NCBI GenBank assembly: GCA_003221045.1
Contig: QHUC01000003.1
Coordinates: forward strand, 1-40,054
Direction of reading: 5' to 3'
Length of the DNA stretch: 40,054 nucleotides
From: Gemmatimonadota bacterium
GTDB taxonomy: Bacteria > Gemmatimonadota > Gemmatimonadetes > Gemmatimonadales > GWC2-71-9
Shown here: positions 1 through 8,556 of the stretch, one piece after another
How the letters are laid out: the number at the start of each line of letters is the position of its first letter
Position numbering within the stretch: the first letter of the stretch is position 1
Program-made: the position numbers and the translations under genes
Notes under the pieces: generated by a model
The model's input: only the letters and a program-made list of their open reading frames with translations
The model's database searches: none
Told to the model about the DNA's origin: nothing

Positions 1-1
1 C

Positions 2-268
2 AACACCGAGCGACCGATCACCTGCACGCACGGGACCAACCGGCTCGTTCTGCCACGCGGTGACTCCGTGCTCGCGGCGGCCGAGCGCGCCCTGGGGCGT
101 CGCTCGCCGGCCCGGCCGGTGATCGAGCGGTGGGACGGGAAGGCGGCTGAGCGCATCGTGGCCGTCGTGTGCGACGACGCCCGGTTCGACGTCGACGGCG
201 CGGCGGCGTCGCCGCCACAGGTGGCGCGGCGCGCGGCGGCGATCCCGGTCCCGCTCGGCGCGAGTTGA
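2..268 (+). CDS. wecB: UDP-N-acetylglucosamine 2-epimerase (non-hydrolysing), C-terminal fragment
   Basis: The reading frame is open from the window edge to the TGA at 266-268, so the N-terminus lies outside the window. The first residues read NTERPITCTHGTNRLV, which matches the conserved stretch near the C-terminus of WecB/MnaA epimerases (NTERP, then G-T-N-x-L-V), part of the UDP-binding region. The family interconverts UDP-GlcNAc and UDP-ManNAc in the cytoplasm for surface polysaccharide synthesis. The remaining 70 or so residues are Ala/Arg rich and less conserved, as expected for the C-terminal helix and tail. An internal GTG at 68 could be miscalled as the start, but the conserved motif lies upstream of it. 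Assignment rests on this short motif, so it is fairly but not fully certain. Confidence 0.72.
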   Translation, partial: NTERPITCTHGTNRLVLPRGDSVLAAAERALGRRSPARPVIERWDGKAAERIVAVVCDDARFDVDGAAASPPQVARRAAAIPVPLGAS

Positions 269-643
269 GCGGAGAGGGCACGAACCCGTGCGTCAATCGC
301 AATGAGTCGTTCTAGAGCGTGCGTAACCAGGGAGGTGTTCGCATGGAAGATGTAGCGCCTGCGGGGGGCGGACCGCACGCCGCCCCCCGCGACGCCCCGA
401 TCATCCCTCTCGTTCTGCGCAGACCTGCTTCGTCACTCCGTTGGATCAACGCAACCTCGTGCGCACGCCACAGCGGCGGAGGCAAAATCGCTGCGCGCGC
501 ATCGCCGCGAGGCTGCAACATTTTTTGTATGTCTCGACACCTCAGCAGGTTCTCCGCTCCATTTTGATGGCATCGGCTTTGCGTTCCCGGCCCTCTGGTC
601 AGCACCGGCTGCAATCGTCAACAGCGAGGAGGGCAGAACGCAC
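269..643. other. Intergenic region with a G/C hairpin; no convincing gene
   Basis: This 375-base gap lies between the epimerase and the first lipoprotein gene. It contains a perfect 11-bp hairpin at 361-390 (listed separately). A short frame from ATG 343 to the TGA ending at 567 (74 codons) is preceded by a near-perfect Shine-Dalgarno sequence, GGGAGGTG, at 331-338. Its product is low in recognisable features and I do not accept it as a gene. The part around 515-545 is visibly richer in A/T than its surroundings and may hold the promoter of the gene at 644, but I see no clear -35/-10 pair. Confidence 0.5.
361..390. repeat. Perfect 11-bp inverted repeat (hairpin)
   Basis: The arms GCGGGGGGCGG (361-371) and CCGCCCCCCGC (380-390) pair perfectly around an 8-base loop. 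No T-run follows, so it is not a textbook intrinsic terminator. It could stop or pause transcription from the epimerase gene, or occlude the SD-preceded short frame that begins at 343. Confidence 0.6.
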
Positions 644-1351
644 ATGATGCGAGAACACAGAAGCTTGATCGTCTGGCCGAGCCTCATTGCGGCCGGACTG
701 CTGGCCGCGTCCTGTACCGACCAGCCGAAAGTCAGCATGGCGCCGAACCGCCCAAACTTCTGGCTCACGCCTCCCCCGGCAGTGTGCACCGGAGGAAAGT
801 GGACGGGCGGTGGGCGTATCGACCCCGCGTACCCCGACCCCACGGCGGGAAGCAACTATGACGGAGCGGATGAAGATCTGGCCCACGAGGAGGAGTACTT
901 CGCCTACAAGCTTCCTAACATGACCGGGAAAGTGACTTTCGGGTTCAACATCTTCTTGGCGGTGAATAGTGAAACCCCCAGTCGCTGCTACGTGCAGAAG
1001 GGCGAGATCGAGGTCAATCATCACCCGGCGAAGACCAGTTGGCACGTGTCGATCCACGACGGGACCGATGCCCAAGGTAACACCGTCTATGCGTCGGTAT
1101 TCGCCGATGCCAGTGGAAGGGGCTACTGTCTCGTGGTGGGGATCCCCGACAACTACATGTGGGCGCGTGTCAACGGAAACAAGGGTTATGAACTGACGCA
1201 GTTCGAGGTCTGCGACAACGATCGTGGCCAGCCGCAAAACAGCCGACATGACGCGATGCGCTGGCGGGCCGCGGGTGATGTTAGTCACGATCCAGGCGAC
1301 ACTCACCTCATCTACTTGACGGGTGGCAACATCGTGGAGCACGGGTCGTGA
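644..1351 (+). CDS. Exported lipoprotein of unknown function
   Basis: The 235-residue product starts with a signal sequence ending in a lipobox (LLAASC, Cys near residue 24), so it is probably processed by signal peptidase II and lipid-anchored outside the cytoplasm. GAGGAGG at 625-631 sits at good spacing before ATG 644; ATG 647 is an equally possible start. The mature part has a TGGGRID segment, an FGFN-like strand and several Cys (near CTGG, RCYV, GYCLV and EVCDN), suggesting a disulfide-stabilised beta-rich domain. The GGGRI...FGF pattern is reminiscent of small beta domains found beside choice-of-anchor proteins, but I cannot confirm a family. The next gene, 56 bases downstream, encodes a choice-of-anchor P protein, so the two may act together at the cell surface. 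Confidence 0.75.
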   Translation: MMREHRSLIVWPSLIAAGLLAASCTDQPKVSMAPNRPNFWLTPPPAVCTGGKWTGGGRIDPAYPDPTAGSNYDGADEDLAHEEEYFAYKLPNMTGKVTFGFNIFLAVNSETPSRCYVQKGEIEVNHHPAKTSWHVSIHDGTDAQGNTVYASVFADASGRGYCLVVGIPDNYMWARVNGNKGYELTQFEVCDNDRGQPQNSRHDAMRWRAAGDVSHDPGDTHLIYLTGGNIVEHGS

Positions 1352-1390
1352 GCGGGCGGCACCATCCAAGCTCATTAGCCATGGAAATCC

Positions 1391-1400
1391 AAGGAAGGAG
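1391..1400 (+). promoter_or_regulatory. Ribosome binding site that fixes the start of the choice-of-anchor P gene
   Basis: AAGGAAGGAG lies 7 bases before ATG 1408. The frame is open further upstream to a GTG at 1348 that overlaps the previous stop, but only the ATG at 1408 has both this site and a signal peptide directly behind it. Confidence 0.7.
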
Positions 1401-1407
1401 TGAACCG

Positions 1408-2124
1408 ATGAACGGCAAGAGCATGCATTGGGTGAACCGCCTCGCGGCCCTCGGGCTCGTGGTAGGGCTCGTGGCTGGGCTCGCGGCGGTGGGTAGCGCC
1501 CAGTCGGTGGGTGGCCAGGCGTACAGCACGTACGTCAACACGCCGCTCGGTTCCAGTGCTCAGTCTCCACTGGCGGTGCTGCCGGCGGTCTCGGGCACCG
1601 ACGGCGCCGAGGCGGACGCCGAAGGAAGTGCGCTGAACGTTGCGGGTGCCCTGTCGTCCGATTTCCTCAACAGCATCACGTCGGGCGAAATCGGCGCCGC
1701 GGAGGCGGGCGCACAGAGCACCGCGAGCGCGGCGAGCGTGAACATCCTGAACGGGCTGATCACCGCAGATGAGGTGGTCGCGAACGTCATGAGCAGCGCC
1801 GGCCAAACCGGTGCGTTCAGCAACGCCGACGGCTCGACGCTCACGAACCTCACGGTAGCCGGCCAGTCCCTGTCCGGCGATCAGCCGGTGGCTCCAAACA
1901 CCAACGTCAGCCTACCCGGCGTGGGGTACGTCGTGCTGAACGAGCAGATCCCCTCGGGCGACGGCGTGTCGAGCAGCGGCCTGACGGTGAACATGATCCA
2001 CGTGTACCTGCAGAATCTGGTCGGTGGCATTCTGAATCCGCTCACCGGTCAGATCATCGGCGGGACGTTGCAGACGACCGGCGAGATCATCGTCGGCTCG
2101 GCGACGAGCAGCGTGGCGAGCTGA
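1408..2124 (+). CDS. Choice-of-anchor P family secreted protein
   Basis: The 238-residue product has an N-terminal signal peptide: a short basic start, a hydrophobic core rich in Leu, Val and Gly, then a VGSAQS cleavage region. The body is rich in Ala, Ser, Gly and Thr, with features I associate with choice-of-anchor P proteins: GAQSTASAASVNIL, a GLITAD segment, SLPGVGYVVLNEQ, LTVNMIHVYL and a closing GEIIVGSATS. These proteins are secreted or surface-displayed and of unknown molecular role. There is no obvious C-terminal membrane anchor, so the protein may be released or attach through the conserved domain itself. It follows a lipoprotein gene and is closed by a strong hairpin terminator, so the pair looks like a small self-contained unit. 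Confidence 0.8.
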   Translation: MNGKSMHWVNRLAALGLVVGLVAGLAAVGSAQSVGGQAYSTYVNTPLGSSAQSPLAVLPAVSGTDGAEADAEGSALNVAGALSSDFLNSITSGEIGAAEAGAQSTASAASVNILNGLITADEVVANVMSSAGQTGAFSNADGSTLTNLTVAGQSLSGDQPVAPNTNVSLPGVGYVVLNEQIPSGDGVSSSGLTVNMIHVYLQNLVGGILNPLTGQIIGGTLQTTGEIIVGSATSSVAS

Positions 2125-2155
2125 CCGAGCGCCACTCGGCCGCAGGGGGACATGA

Positions 2156-2210
2156 GCGGGAGCGGGCCACCCGAGTCAGAACGGGAGCCCGCGACCCGCG
2201 CCTCTTTTTT
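2156..2210 (+). terminator. Rho-independent terminator after the choice-of-anchor P gene
   Basis: GCGGG (2156-2160) and GCGGGC (2162-2167) pair with CCCGC (2195-2199) and GCCCGC (2187-2192). This gives an 11-bp stem with a small internal bulge and a 19-base loop. A run of six T at 2205-2210 follows. It isolates the upstream pair from the stressosome operon. Confidence 0.7.
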
Positions 2211-2276
2211 GTGCAAAGCGTAACACGCTGACGCATCAAACTGTATCACCAACGCCATATCCGCCGTTGCTCCGCA

Positions 2277-2306
2277 TTGTCAACTCGTTGCAGAATCGCT
2301 AGTTAT
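2277..2306 (+). promoter_or_regulatory. Candidate promoter of the stressosome operon
   Basis: TTGTCA (2277-2282, five of six matches to the -35 consensus) is followed after about 17 bases by TAGTTAT (2300-2306), a weak -10. The region lies between the terminator and rsbR, where a promoter is expected. The -10 match is poor, so this is only a candidate. Regulatory sequences of this phylum may not follow the E. coli consensus. Confidence 0.25.
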
Positions 2307-2387
2307 CGCGCGACGCAGTAGGTAGCGACGTGGCACTAGCCTTGCTGTTGCGCCGCAGCAACATTCAACACCCAAGGACTGCCCGCC

Positions 2388-3296
2388 ATGGCCGCCAAAG
2401 GGAAAGACCCGCAAGCGCCGCTGCCTGACTCCGTCGCGCAACCCGAGTCCACCGCCGCGCTGTTGCGGGAGCTGGTGGCCCTCCTGCGGCAAAACCGCAC
2501 CCAACTGCGTGAGGAATGGGCGCGGCGCATCACCCGGGCCCAGTTGCTCACGGCCATGACCGAAGAAGAAATCTTCGCGGAAGCCACCTCGGTGTACGAC
2601 AACTACGTCGAGGCGCTCGAGACCGGCACCTTCGAGGCCCTGCAAGCCTACGCCCGCAACCTGTCCGAGCGCATCATTCCGCGAGGCGTCGAGACGCACG
2701 AGGTGGTCGGGATCGTGTTGCTGCTGCGTGACGTGCTGGCCCGCTCGCTGTTCGGAAAGTACCACGAGGATTTCGACAAGCTCTACCGCATTCTCGACGC
2801 CTACGAGCCAGCGGCCAACCGGATCGCGAACACGGTGGCGGTCGGGTTCGTGCAGGAGCGCGAGCGTATCATCCGGCAGCAACAGGAAGCGATCCGGGAG
2901 CTGTCCACGCCGGTGCTCCAGGTGCGCGAGCGGCTCTTGATTCTGCCGATCATCGGCGTCATCGATCCCCAGCGGGCGCGCCAGCTGACCGAGCAGTTGT
3001 TGCGCGCGATTCGGACCAACCGTGCGAAGGTCGTCGTGATCGACATCACGGGCGTGGCGGCGATGGACTCGAACGTGGCGAACCACTTGGTGCAGACCGT
3101 CGAGGCATCCCGCCTGCTGGGCGCGACCGTGATCGTGACGGGCCTCTCGCCCGAGATCGCGCAGACCCTGGTGACGATCGGTGTCGATCTGAGCGAGATG
3201 GCAACGGTCGGCGATCTCCAGGGTGGTATCGAAGAGGCGGAGCGCCTGCTCGGCTACAAGGTGCTGCCGCTCGAAGAGGTGGCCCCAAAGGCGTGA
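2388..3296 (+). CDS. rsbR: RsbR-type stressosome sensor/scaffold protein with STAS domain
   Basis: The 302-residue product begins at ATG 2388 behind an AAGGA site. Residues about 25-165 form an all-helical region resembling the RsbRD N-terminal domain (LREEWARRI, then long amphipathic helices), the putative sensory part. Residues about 172-290 are a C-terminal STAS domain. In B. subtilis RsbRA two threonines in the linker and STAS core are phosphorylated by RsbT. The likely counterparts here are T174 in ELSTPV and S228 in AMDSNVA, the latter aligned with the phospho-serine of RsbS. RsbR and RsbS build the large cytoplasmic stressosome that sequesters RsbT. No haem, LOV or other cofactor domain is evident, so the signal is unknown. 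It is the first gene of a coupled six-gene operon. Confidence 0.9.
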   Translation: MAAKGKDPQAPLPDSVAQPESTAALLRELVALLRQNRTQLREEWARRITRAQLLTAMTEEEIFAEATSVYDNYVEALETGTFEALQAYARNLSERIIPRGVETHEVVGIVLLLRDVLARSLFGKYHEDFDKLYRILDAYEPAANRIANTVAVGFVQERERIIRQQQEAIRELSTPVLQVRERLLILPIIGVIDPQRARQLTEQLLRAIRTNRAKVVVIDITGVAAMDSNVANHLVQTVEASRLLGATVIVTGLSPEIAQTLVTIGVDLSEMATVGDLQGGIEEAERLLGYKVLPLEEVAPKA

Positions 3297-3327
3297 GCCG
3301 GTACCGTACTCCGTCGACGGAGGGCGC

Positions 3328-3720
3328 GTGGAAGTCCCGATCCTGAAGCAGGGCCACTACCTGATCGCGTCCATCCAGTCGGCGCTCACCGACGCCGATC
3401 TGTCGCAGCTGCGCGAGGCGTTGATCGAGCGGGTCGGGAAGTTCCGCGCCCGCGGCGTCATTGTCGACGTGACGGCGCTCGACGTGATGGACTCGTTCGC
3501 CGTCCGCACGCTGCGGGACATCGCCCACATGGCTCGCCTCCGCGGCGCGGAAACGGTGATCGTGGGCATTCAGCCCGAAGTGGCGTTCGCGATGGTGCAG
3601 CTCGGTCTCACGCTCAAGGGCGTGTCGACCGCGCTCGACCTCGAGGAAGGCCTCCTCTTCCTCGACCAGCAGGCGAAGCTCCGCATCGAGCGCGGGACGG
3701 GACGGATCGACCGTGGCTGA
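3328..3720 (+). CDS. rsbS: RsbS, single-domain STAS stressosome protein
   Basis: The 130-residue protein is a stand-alone STAS domain, close to the length of B. subtilis RsbS. GTG 3328 is chosen as the start because GGAGGG at 3319-3324 precedes it and the product then begins VEVPILKQGHYLIASIQ, the normal RsbS N-terminus. The same frame is open further upstream but overlaps rsbR. The conserved DVMDSF motif supplies S56, matching the serine phosphorylated by RsbT (S59 in B. subtilis). The later GIQPEVAFAMVQLGL and ALDLEEGL segments are also typical. In the known system unphosphorylated RsbS is the antagonist that holds RsbT in the complex. The stop overlaps the start of rsbT by 8 bases, implying coupled synthesis. 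Confidence 0.93.
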   Translation: MEVPILKQGHYLIASIQSALTDADLSQLREALIERVGKFRARGVIVDVTALDVMDSFAVRTLRDIAHMARLRGAETVIVGIQPEVAFAMVQLGLTLKGVSTALDLEEGLLFLDQQAKLRIERGTGRIDRG

Positions 3721-4123
3721 CGAGCTGCGCATCGCGGTCACGGCCGACGTCGACGTGGTCACCGCCCGGCAGCGCGGGCGAGAGGTCGCGGCGCAGGCAG
3801 GTTTTTCGAGCGGCGATCAGACGGTCATCGCGGCGGCCATCTCCGAAGTCGCCCGCAACATTCTCAATTACGCGAAGCGCGGCGAAGTGCAGCTCAGTGT
3901 CGTGACCAACGGTGACCGCCAGGGCGTCATTATCGTGGCCCGTGATCAAGGGCCCGGGATTCCCGACGTCCAGCGCGCGCTCGAGGACGGCTATTCGACC
4001 TCGGGGGGCCTGGGCCTCGGTCTGCCGGGCGCCCGCCGCTTGATGGACGACTTCGACGTGACGTCGGCCGTCGGGAAGGGCACGACCGTGACAATGAAGA
4101 AATGGCGGCGCATGAATGCATGA
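3713..4123 (+). CDS. rsbT: RsbT, serine/threonine switch kinase of the stressosome
   Basis: The 136-residue GHKL-fold kinase has an N-box (EVARNILNYAKRGE), a G1 box (DQGPGIPD) and a G2 glycine-rich lid (GGLGLGLPGARRLMD), all intact, so it should bind ATP. In the model system RsbT phosphorylates RsbR and RsbS under stress, is released, and activates a partner protein, classically the RsbU phosphatase. No RsbU gene is present in this window. The most obvious neighbouring candidates for the output are the sigma-54 activator and TPR protein downstream. The GTG start at 3713 overlaps the rsbS stop by 8 bases, and its own stop overlaps the next gene by 8 bases. Confidence 0.93.
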   Translation: MADELRIAVTADVDVVTARQRGREVAAQAGFSSGDQTVIAAAISEVARNILNYAKRGEVQLSVVTNGDRQGVIIVARDQGPGIPDVQRALEDGYSTSGGLGLGLPGARRLMDDFDVTSAVGKGTTVTMKKWRRMNA

Positions 4124-4753
4124 GGCGCCCGCCGATGCTGCCACTCTGTTGGATTGGGGCGTCGCGGCGGTCGCGCTCCCCGGAGAGGCGGAATCGGGCG
4201 ACCTCCACCTGGTCCGGTCGGTGGGGGGAGGCGTGCTGGTGGCGGTGGTGGACGGCCTGGGTCACGGCGCGGAGGCGGCGACGGCGGCGCGGTTGGCGAT
4301 CGCCGCGCTGGCGCGGCACGCGCACGAGTCCCCGCCGTCCCTGTTCGAGCGGACCCATCAGGCACTGAAGGGGACTCGGGGCGTCGTCATGAGCCTCGCG
4401 TTTTTCAAGCGCACCGACCCCTCTTTGACGTGGCTCGGCGTGGGCAACGTGGAGGGCCTCCTCGTACACGCCGTCGACGCGGCTCGCGCCGCCCGCGCGC
4501 GGAAGTCGCTCGTCACACGCGGCGGCATCGTCGGCTCGGAGCTTCCGCGCCTGCAAGCGGAGGTGTTACGCCTCACGGCCGGGGACACCCTCATCTTCGC
4601 CACCGACGGTATTCGGGAGGGTTTCGTAGACGGACTGCCGGCCGGTGCGACGCCGCAACAGCAGGCCGAGCATATTCTCGCTCGACATGGCAAGGGCACA
4701 GATGATGCGCTCGTCCTGGTGGCTCGGTATCGCGGCCAGAGCCGGACGGGCAG

Positions 4754-4757
<4 letters not shown>
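4116..4757 (+). CDS. rsbX: RsbX-like PP2C/SpoIIE-family serine phosphatase
   Basis: The 213-residue protein has the metal-binding aspartates of the PP2C fold: a D in SGDLHLV (residue 29), VVDGLGHG (D46), [10 protein letters not shown] (D164) and GTDDALVLV (D196/D197). There is no sensory domain, only the minimal catalytic module. Its position directly after rsbT, with an 8-base overlap, matches RsbX, which dephosphorylates RsbR and RsbS and resets the stressosome. It could instead be an output phosphatase like RsbU, but it lacks the N-terminal RsbT-binding domain of RsbU. Start ATG 4116 is preferred over ATG 4112, which is in another frame. The symbol follows role and context and is tentative. 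Confidence 0.82.
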
Positions 4758-6168
<1,411 letters not shown>

Positions 6169-6172
<4 letters not shown>

Positions 6173-7461
6173 CCGGCCCGCCGCCTGTCCGCGTCGAGAA
6201 AGCGCTCGCGCTGCTGCCGGAGCTCGAAGCGCTCGACCCGCTGCGGGCCCTGCTGGTCTCGATCGCGCGGCCGGATGCGCACGCGCTGTGGTCGAGCTCC
6301 GGTCCGTACCTCACCCTGGGGAAACGGGGCGTGCAGCCGGACGAGCTGCGACGGCGCATGCCTCAGGCCTTTCATCGCATCACGGGGCACCTGCAGGCAC
6401 TGTACCGGGAGTATGTGGACGCGCTCGAGTGTCAGCAGGCGGCGGACCCCGCGGGGGTGGTGGGGGCGCTGTTGCGCGGCGGACGCCTCGAGGAGCGGGT
6501 GGCCCGGTTCACACAGGCGCGCGCCTGGTACGCGGTCGCGCTCGCCGTCGCGGAGGCACTGCAAGACCGCCGGCCCGAGGTGGAGACGCTGCGTGCCATC
6601 GGCTACGTGTGCATGGCGCTCGGGCAATACGCCGAGGCTGCCCGGCACTTCCAGCGCTCACTGGCGCTGGCCGAGGCGGAGTTCGACCAGGGCGGAGCGA
6701 CCGGGGCATGCGAAGGCTTGGCGGACGCGGCGCTCGCCCAGGGCCAGTGGTCGGGCGCGCACGCGTGGTACAGCCGCGGGCTGCGTCTGGCTGAAGCCGC
6801 GGACGACGCCGTGCGCGCCGGACGACTGCAGTGCCAGCTCGGCGTCGTCGCGCGCCATCAGGGCGATCTTTCGGCCGCGGGCGAGTTTCTGCGCGAGGCC
6901 CGCGAGCGCCTCGAGTCCGCCGGCGTCGCGGACGAGATGGCGCGCGTGCTGAACGAGCAGGGACGGCTGGACGCCCAGCTCGGTCGTCACGACGCCGCGT
7001 CCGCGGCGTACCGGGAGGCGCTGGCGTGGGCGCAACGGACTCCCGGCGACGCGGGCGACGAGCTGTCGATCCGTCTGAACTTAGCGGAGCTCGATCTCGA
7101 CGCCGGACGCCTGGTGGAAGCCGAGGCGGAGCTGCGGCGCGCCGAGCAGGTGGCCATCGGCGGCGATCTCATGCTTCGGCTGGCGCAGGTCTATGTCCTG
7201 ATGGGCCGGTTGCGCGGCGCGCAGGAGGACGAGACGGGGTTCGTCTTCTTCGAACAGGCGATCGAGCTCGCGACGGCTCTGGACCGCTCCGCGGCGACGC
7301 GGGCGCACGTGTTCTTCGAGTACGGCCTGTTCCGCAATCGGCTCGGGCAGCGGGATGAGGCGCGCGCCTACCTCGAGCAGGCCCGCGAGCTATTCGCCTC
7401 GCTCGGGGAAACGGCCGAGCGCGAGCGGGCCGACGCGGAGCTGCGCGCGCTCACGGCCTAG
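6169..7461 (+). CDS. Tetratricopeptide-repeat protein, last gene of the stressosome operon
   Basis: The 430-residue protein has no signal peptide or membrane segment, so it is probably cytoplasmic. From about residue 105 to the end it is a run of degenerate TPR helices, with A/G-Y/W and A-x-Y-x-x-A-L patterns such as [29 protein letters not shown] and [15 protein letters not shown]. The first 100 residues are helical but unassigned. TPR arrays usually bind partner proteins. The GTG start at 6169 overlaps the activator stop by 4 bases, so it is probably made in step with the activator and may regulate it or link it to RsbT. No enzymatic motif is seen. Confidence 0.85.
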
Positions 7462-7493
7462 ACGTTTCAGTTGTTCGTCAGGGGGTTCTTCCC

Positions 7494-7530
7494 GCGGCCG
7501 GTATCGGGCTTGGCCGCCCCTTTCTTTTTC
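7494..7530 (+). terminator. Probable terminator of the stressosome operon
   Basis: GCGGCC (7494-7499) pairs with GGCCGC (7512-7517) across a 12-base loop. CCC and then a pyrimidine run with eight T (7521-7530) follow. It stands 32 bases after the TPR gene, in the gap between two convergent genes. Confidence 0.5.
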
Positions 7531-7592
7531 TGCGCCTGCGACGGCGCGGCGGTCGTCCCGGTCTAATATACGACGGCGACCCCCTGCCGACG

Positions 7593-8480
7593 TCATGTCG
7601 CGTCGCGCACCAGGGGCCGCGTGAGGCAGGTGGGCCCGCCGCCCCCCTTCAGGCAGATTTCCTGCCCGGCGAACTCCTGAACTCCTACCCCCGCACGCTC
7701 GAGCCGGCGCCGGGTCTCGGGATTGCCGGCGACCATCACCACCTCGCGGGGCGCGAGCGCGAGCACGTTGCAGCCGAGCGTCTCGAACTCGGAGCTCGCC
7801 ACCTCGACGAGCTCGATGCCACGGGCGCTGAGCGACTCGCGAAACGGCACCGGCAGCAACGGGGCATGGACGAGCCAGAGGTCGGTGTCGATGGGGCTCG
7901 CGATCGACATGAGGTGGAACACGTCGTCCGGACCGCGCCAGTGGGGCAGGGGCACGACGATCACTTCGTCCACGCAAGCCGCCACGAGCGCGCGCAGCTG
8001 CCGGATCCCTGCGTCGTTGGTGCGGTAGCCCCGCCCGACCACGAGCGTTTTCTCATCGATCCAGCAGATGTCGCCGCCCTCGAGGGTGCCGACTCCGCCG
8101 ATCCGCCCGCAGATCGGGACGCCGGCCGATCGGAAAAACGCTTCCTGCGCCGCAGGCTCGGGGCGCCGCTGCGGCTTGCCCATGTTGCACAAGATGACGC
8201 CCCGGTCGCAGATGATCGCCGCATCGCGGACGTAGATCGAGTCGAGCCCTACGGAAGGATCGGCCGGTAGGCACGTCACGTCCACGCCCGCCTCGCTGAG
8301 CAGCGACAGGAAACGCTCGTACTCGCGCTCGGCACCGGCGACGTCCGGGCGCGCGGTGTAGCGGAGATCGCGCCACTGACGCTCCACGAGGGTGTCGGTC
8401 CCGAACGCCTCGCGCACGGGCTTTACCGCTACGCGGCGGAGCCTGCCGACGTCCGACTGTCCTCCGACTACCCGCGCCAT
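7593..8480 (-). CDS. Dimethylarginine dimethylaminohydrolase / amidinotransferase-family protein
   Basis: The 295-residue product has the guanidino-modifying-enzyme fold signature: SIYVRDAAII near 81-90, GTLEGGD (131-137, with E134), FHLMS (H189 as likely catalytic His) and GGGGPTCLTRPL with C285 as the likely nucleophile. Known members hydrolyse methylated arginines to citrulline plus an amine, or deiminate arginine; the substrate cannot be read from sequence. ATG 8480 (MARVVGG) is chosen because homology begins soon after. A start at 8537 would add 19 residues with no family match, and neither has a strong SD. It is divergent from the amidase gene, with 76 bases between the starts, so the two may share control. 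Confidence 0.85.
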   Translation of the reverse strand: MARVVGGQSDVGRLRRVAVKPVREAFGTDTLVERQWRDLRYTARPDVAGAEREYERFLSLLSEAGVDVTCLPADPSVGLDSIYVRDAAIICDRGVILCNMGKPQRRPEPAAQEAFFRSAGVPICGRIGGVGTLEGGDICWIDEKTLVVGRGYRTNDAGIRQLRALVAACVDEVIVVPLPHWRGPDDVFHLMSIASPIDTDLWLVHAPLLPVPFRESLSARGIELVEVASSEFETLGCNVLALAPREVVMVAGNPETRRRLERAGVGVQEFAGQEICLKGGGGPTCLTRPLVRDAT

Positions 8481-8556
8481 CGCTGGCCGTCGTGTGAAGG
8501 TCGCAGCAAGTTTATCCCTGTTCCCGCCCTGTGTCATTCCATTGAGGAGAGCGCCC

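Noticed and set aside
343-567. Short frame with good Shine-Dalgarno site before the first lipoprotein gene
   Set aside because: Product composition gives no sign of a real protein and there is no family match. Kept only as a low-interest finding.
7563-7571. TAATATA sequence resembling a -10 element
   Set aside because: It sits between two convergent gene ends with no gene to drive in either direction.
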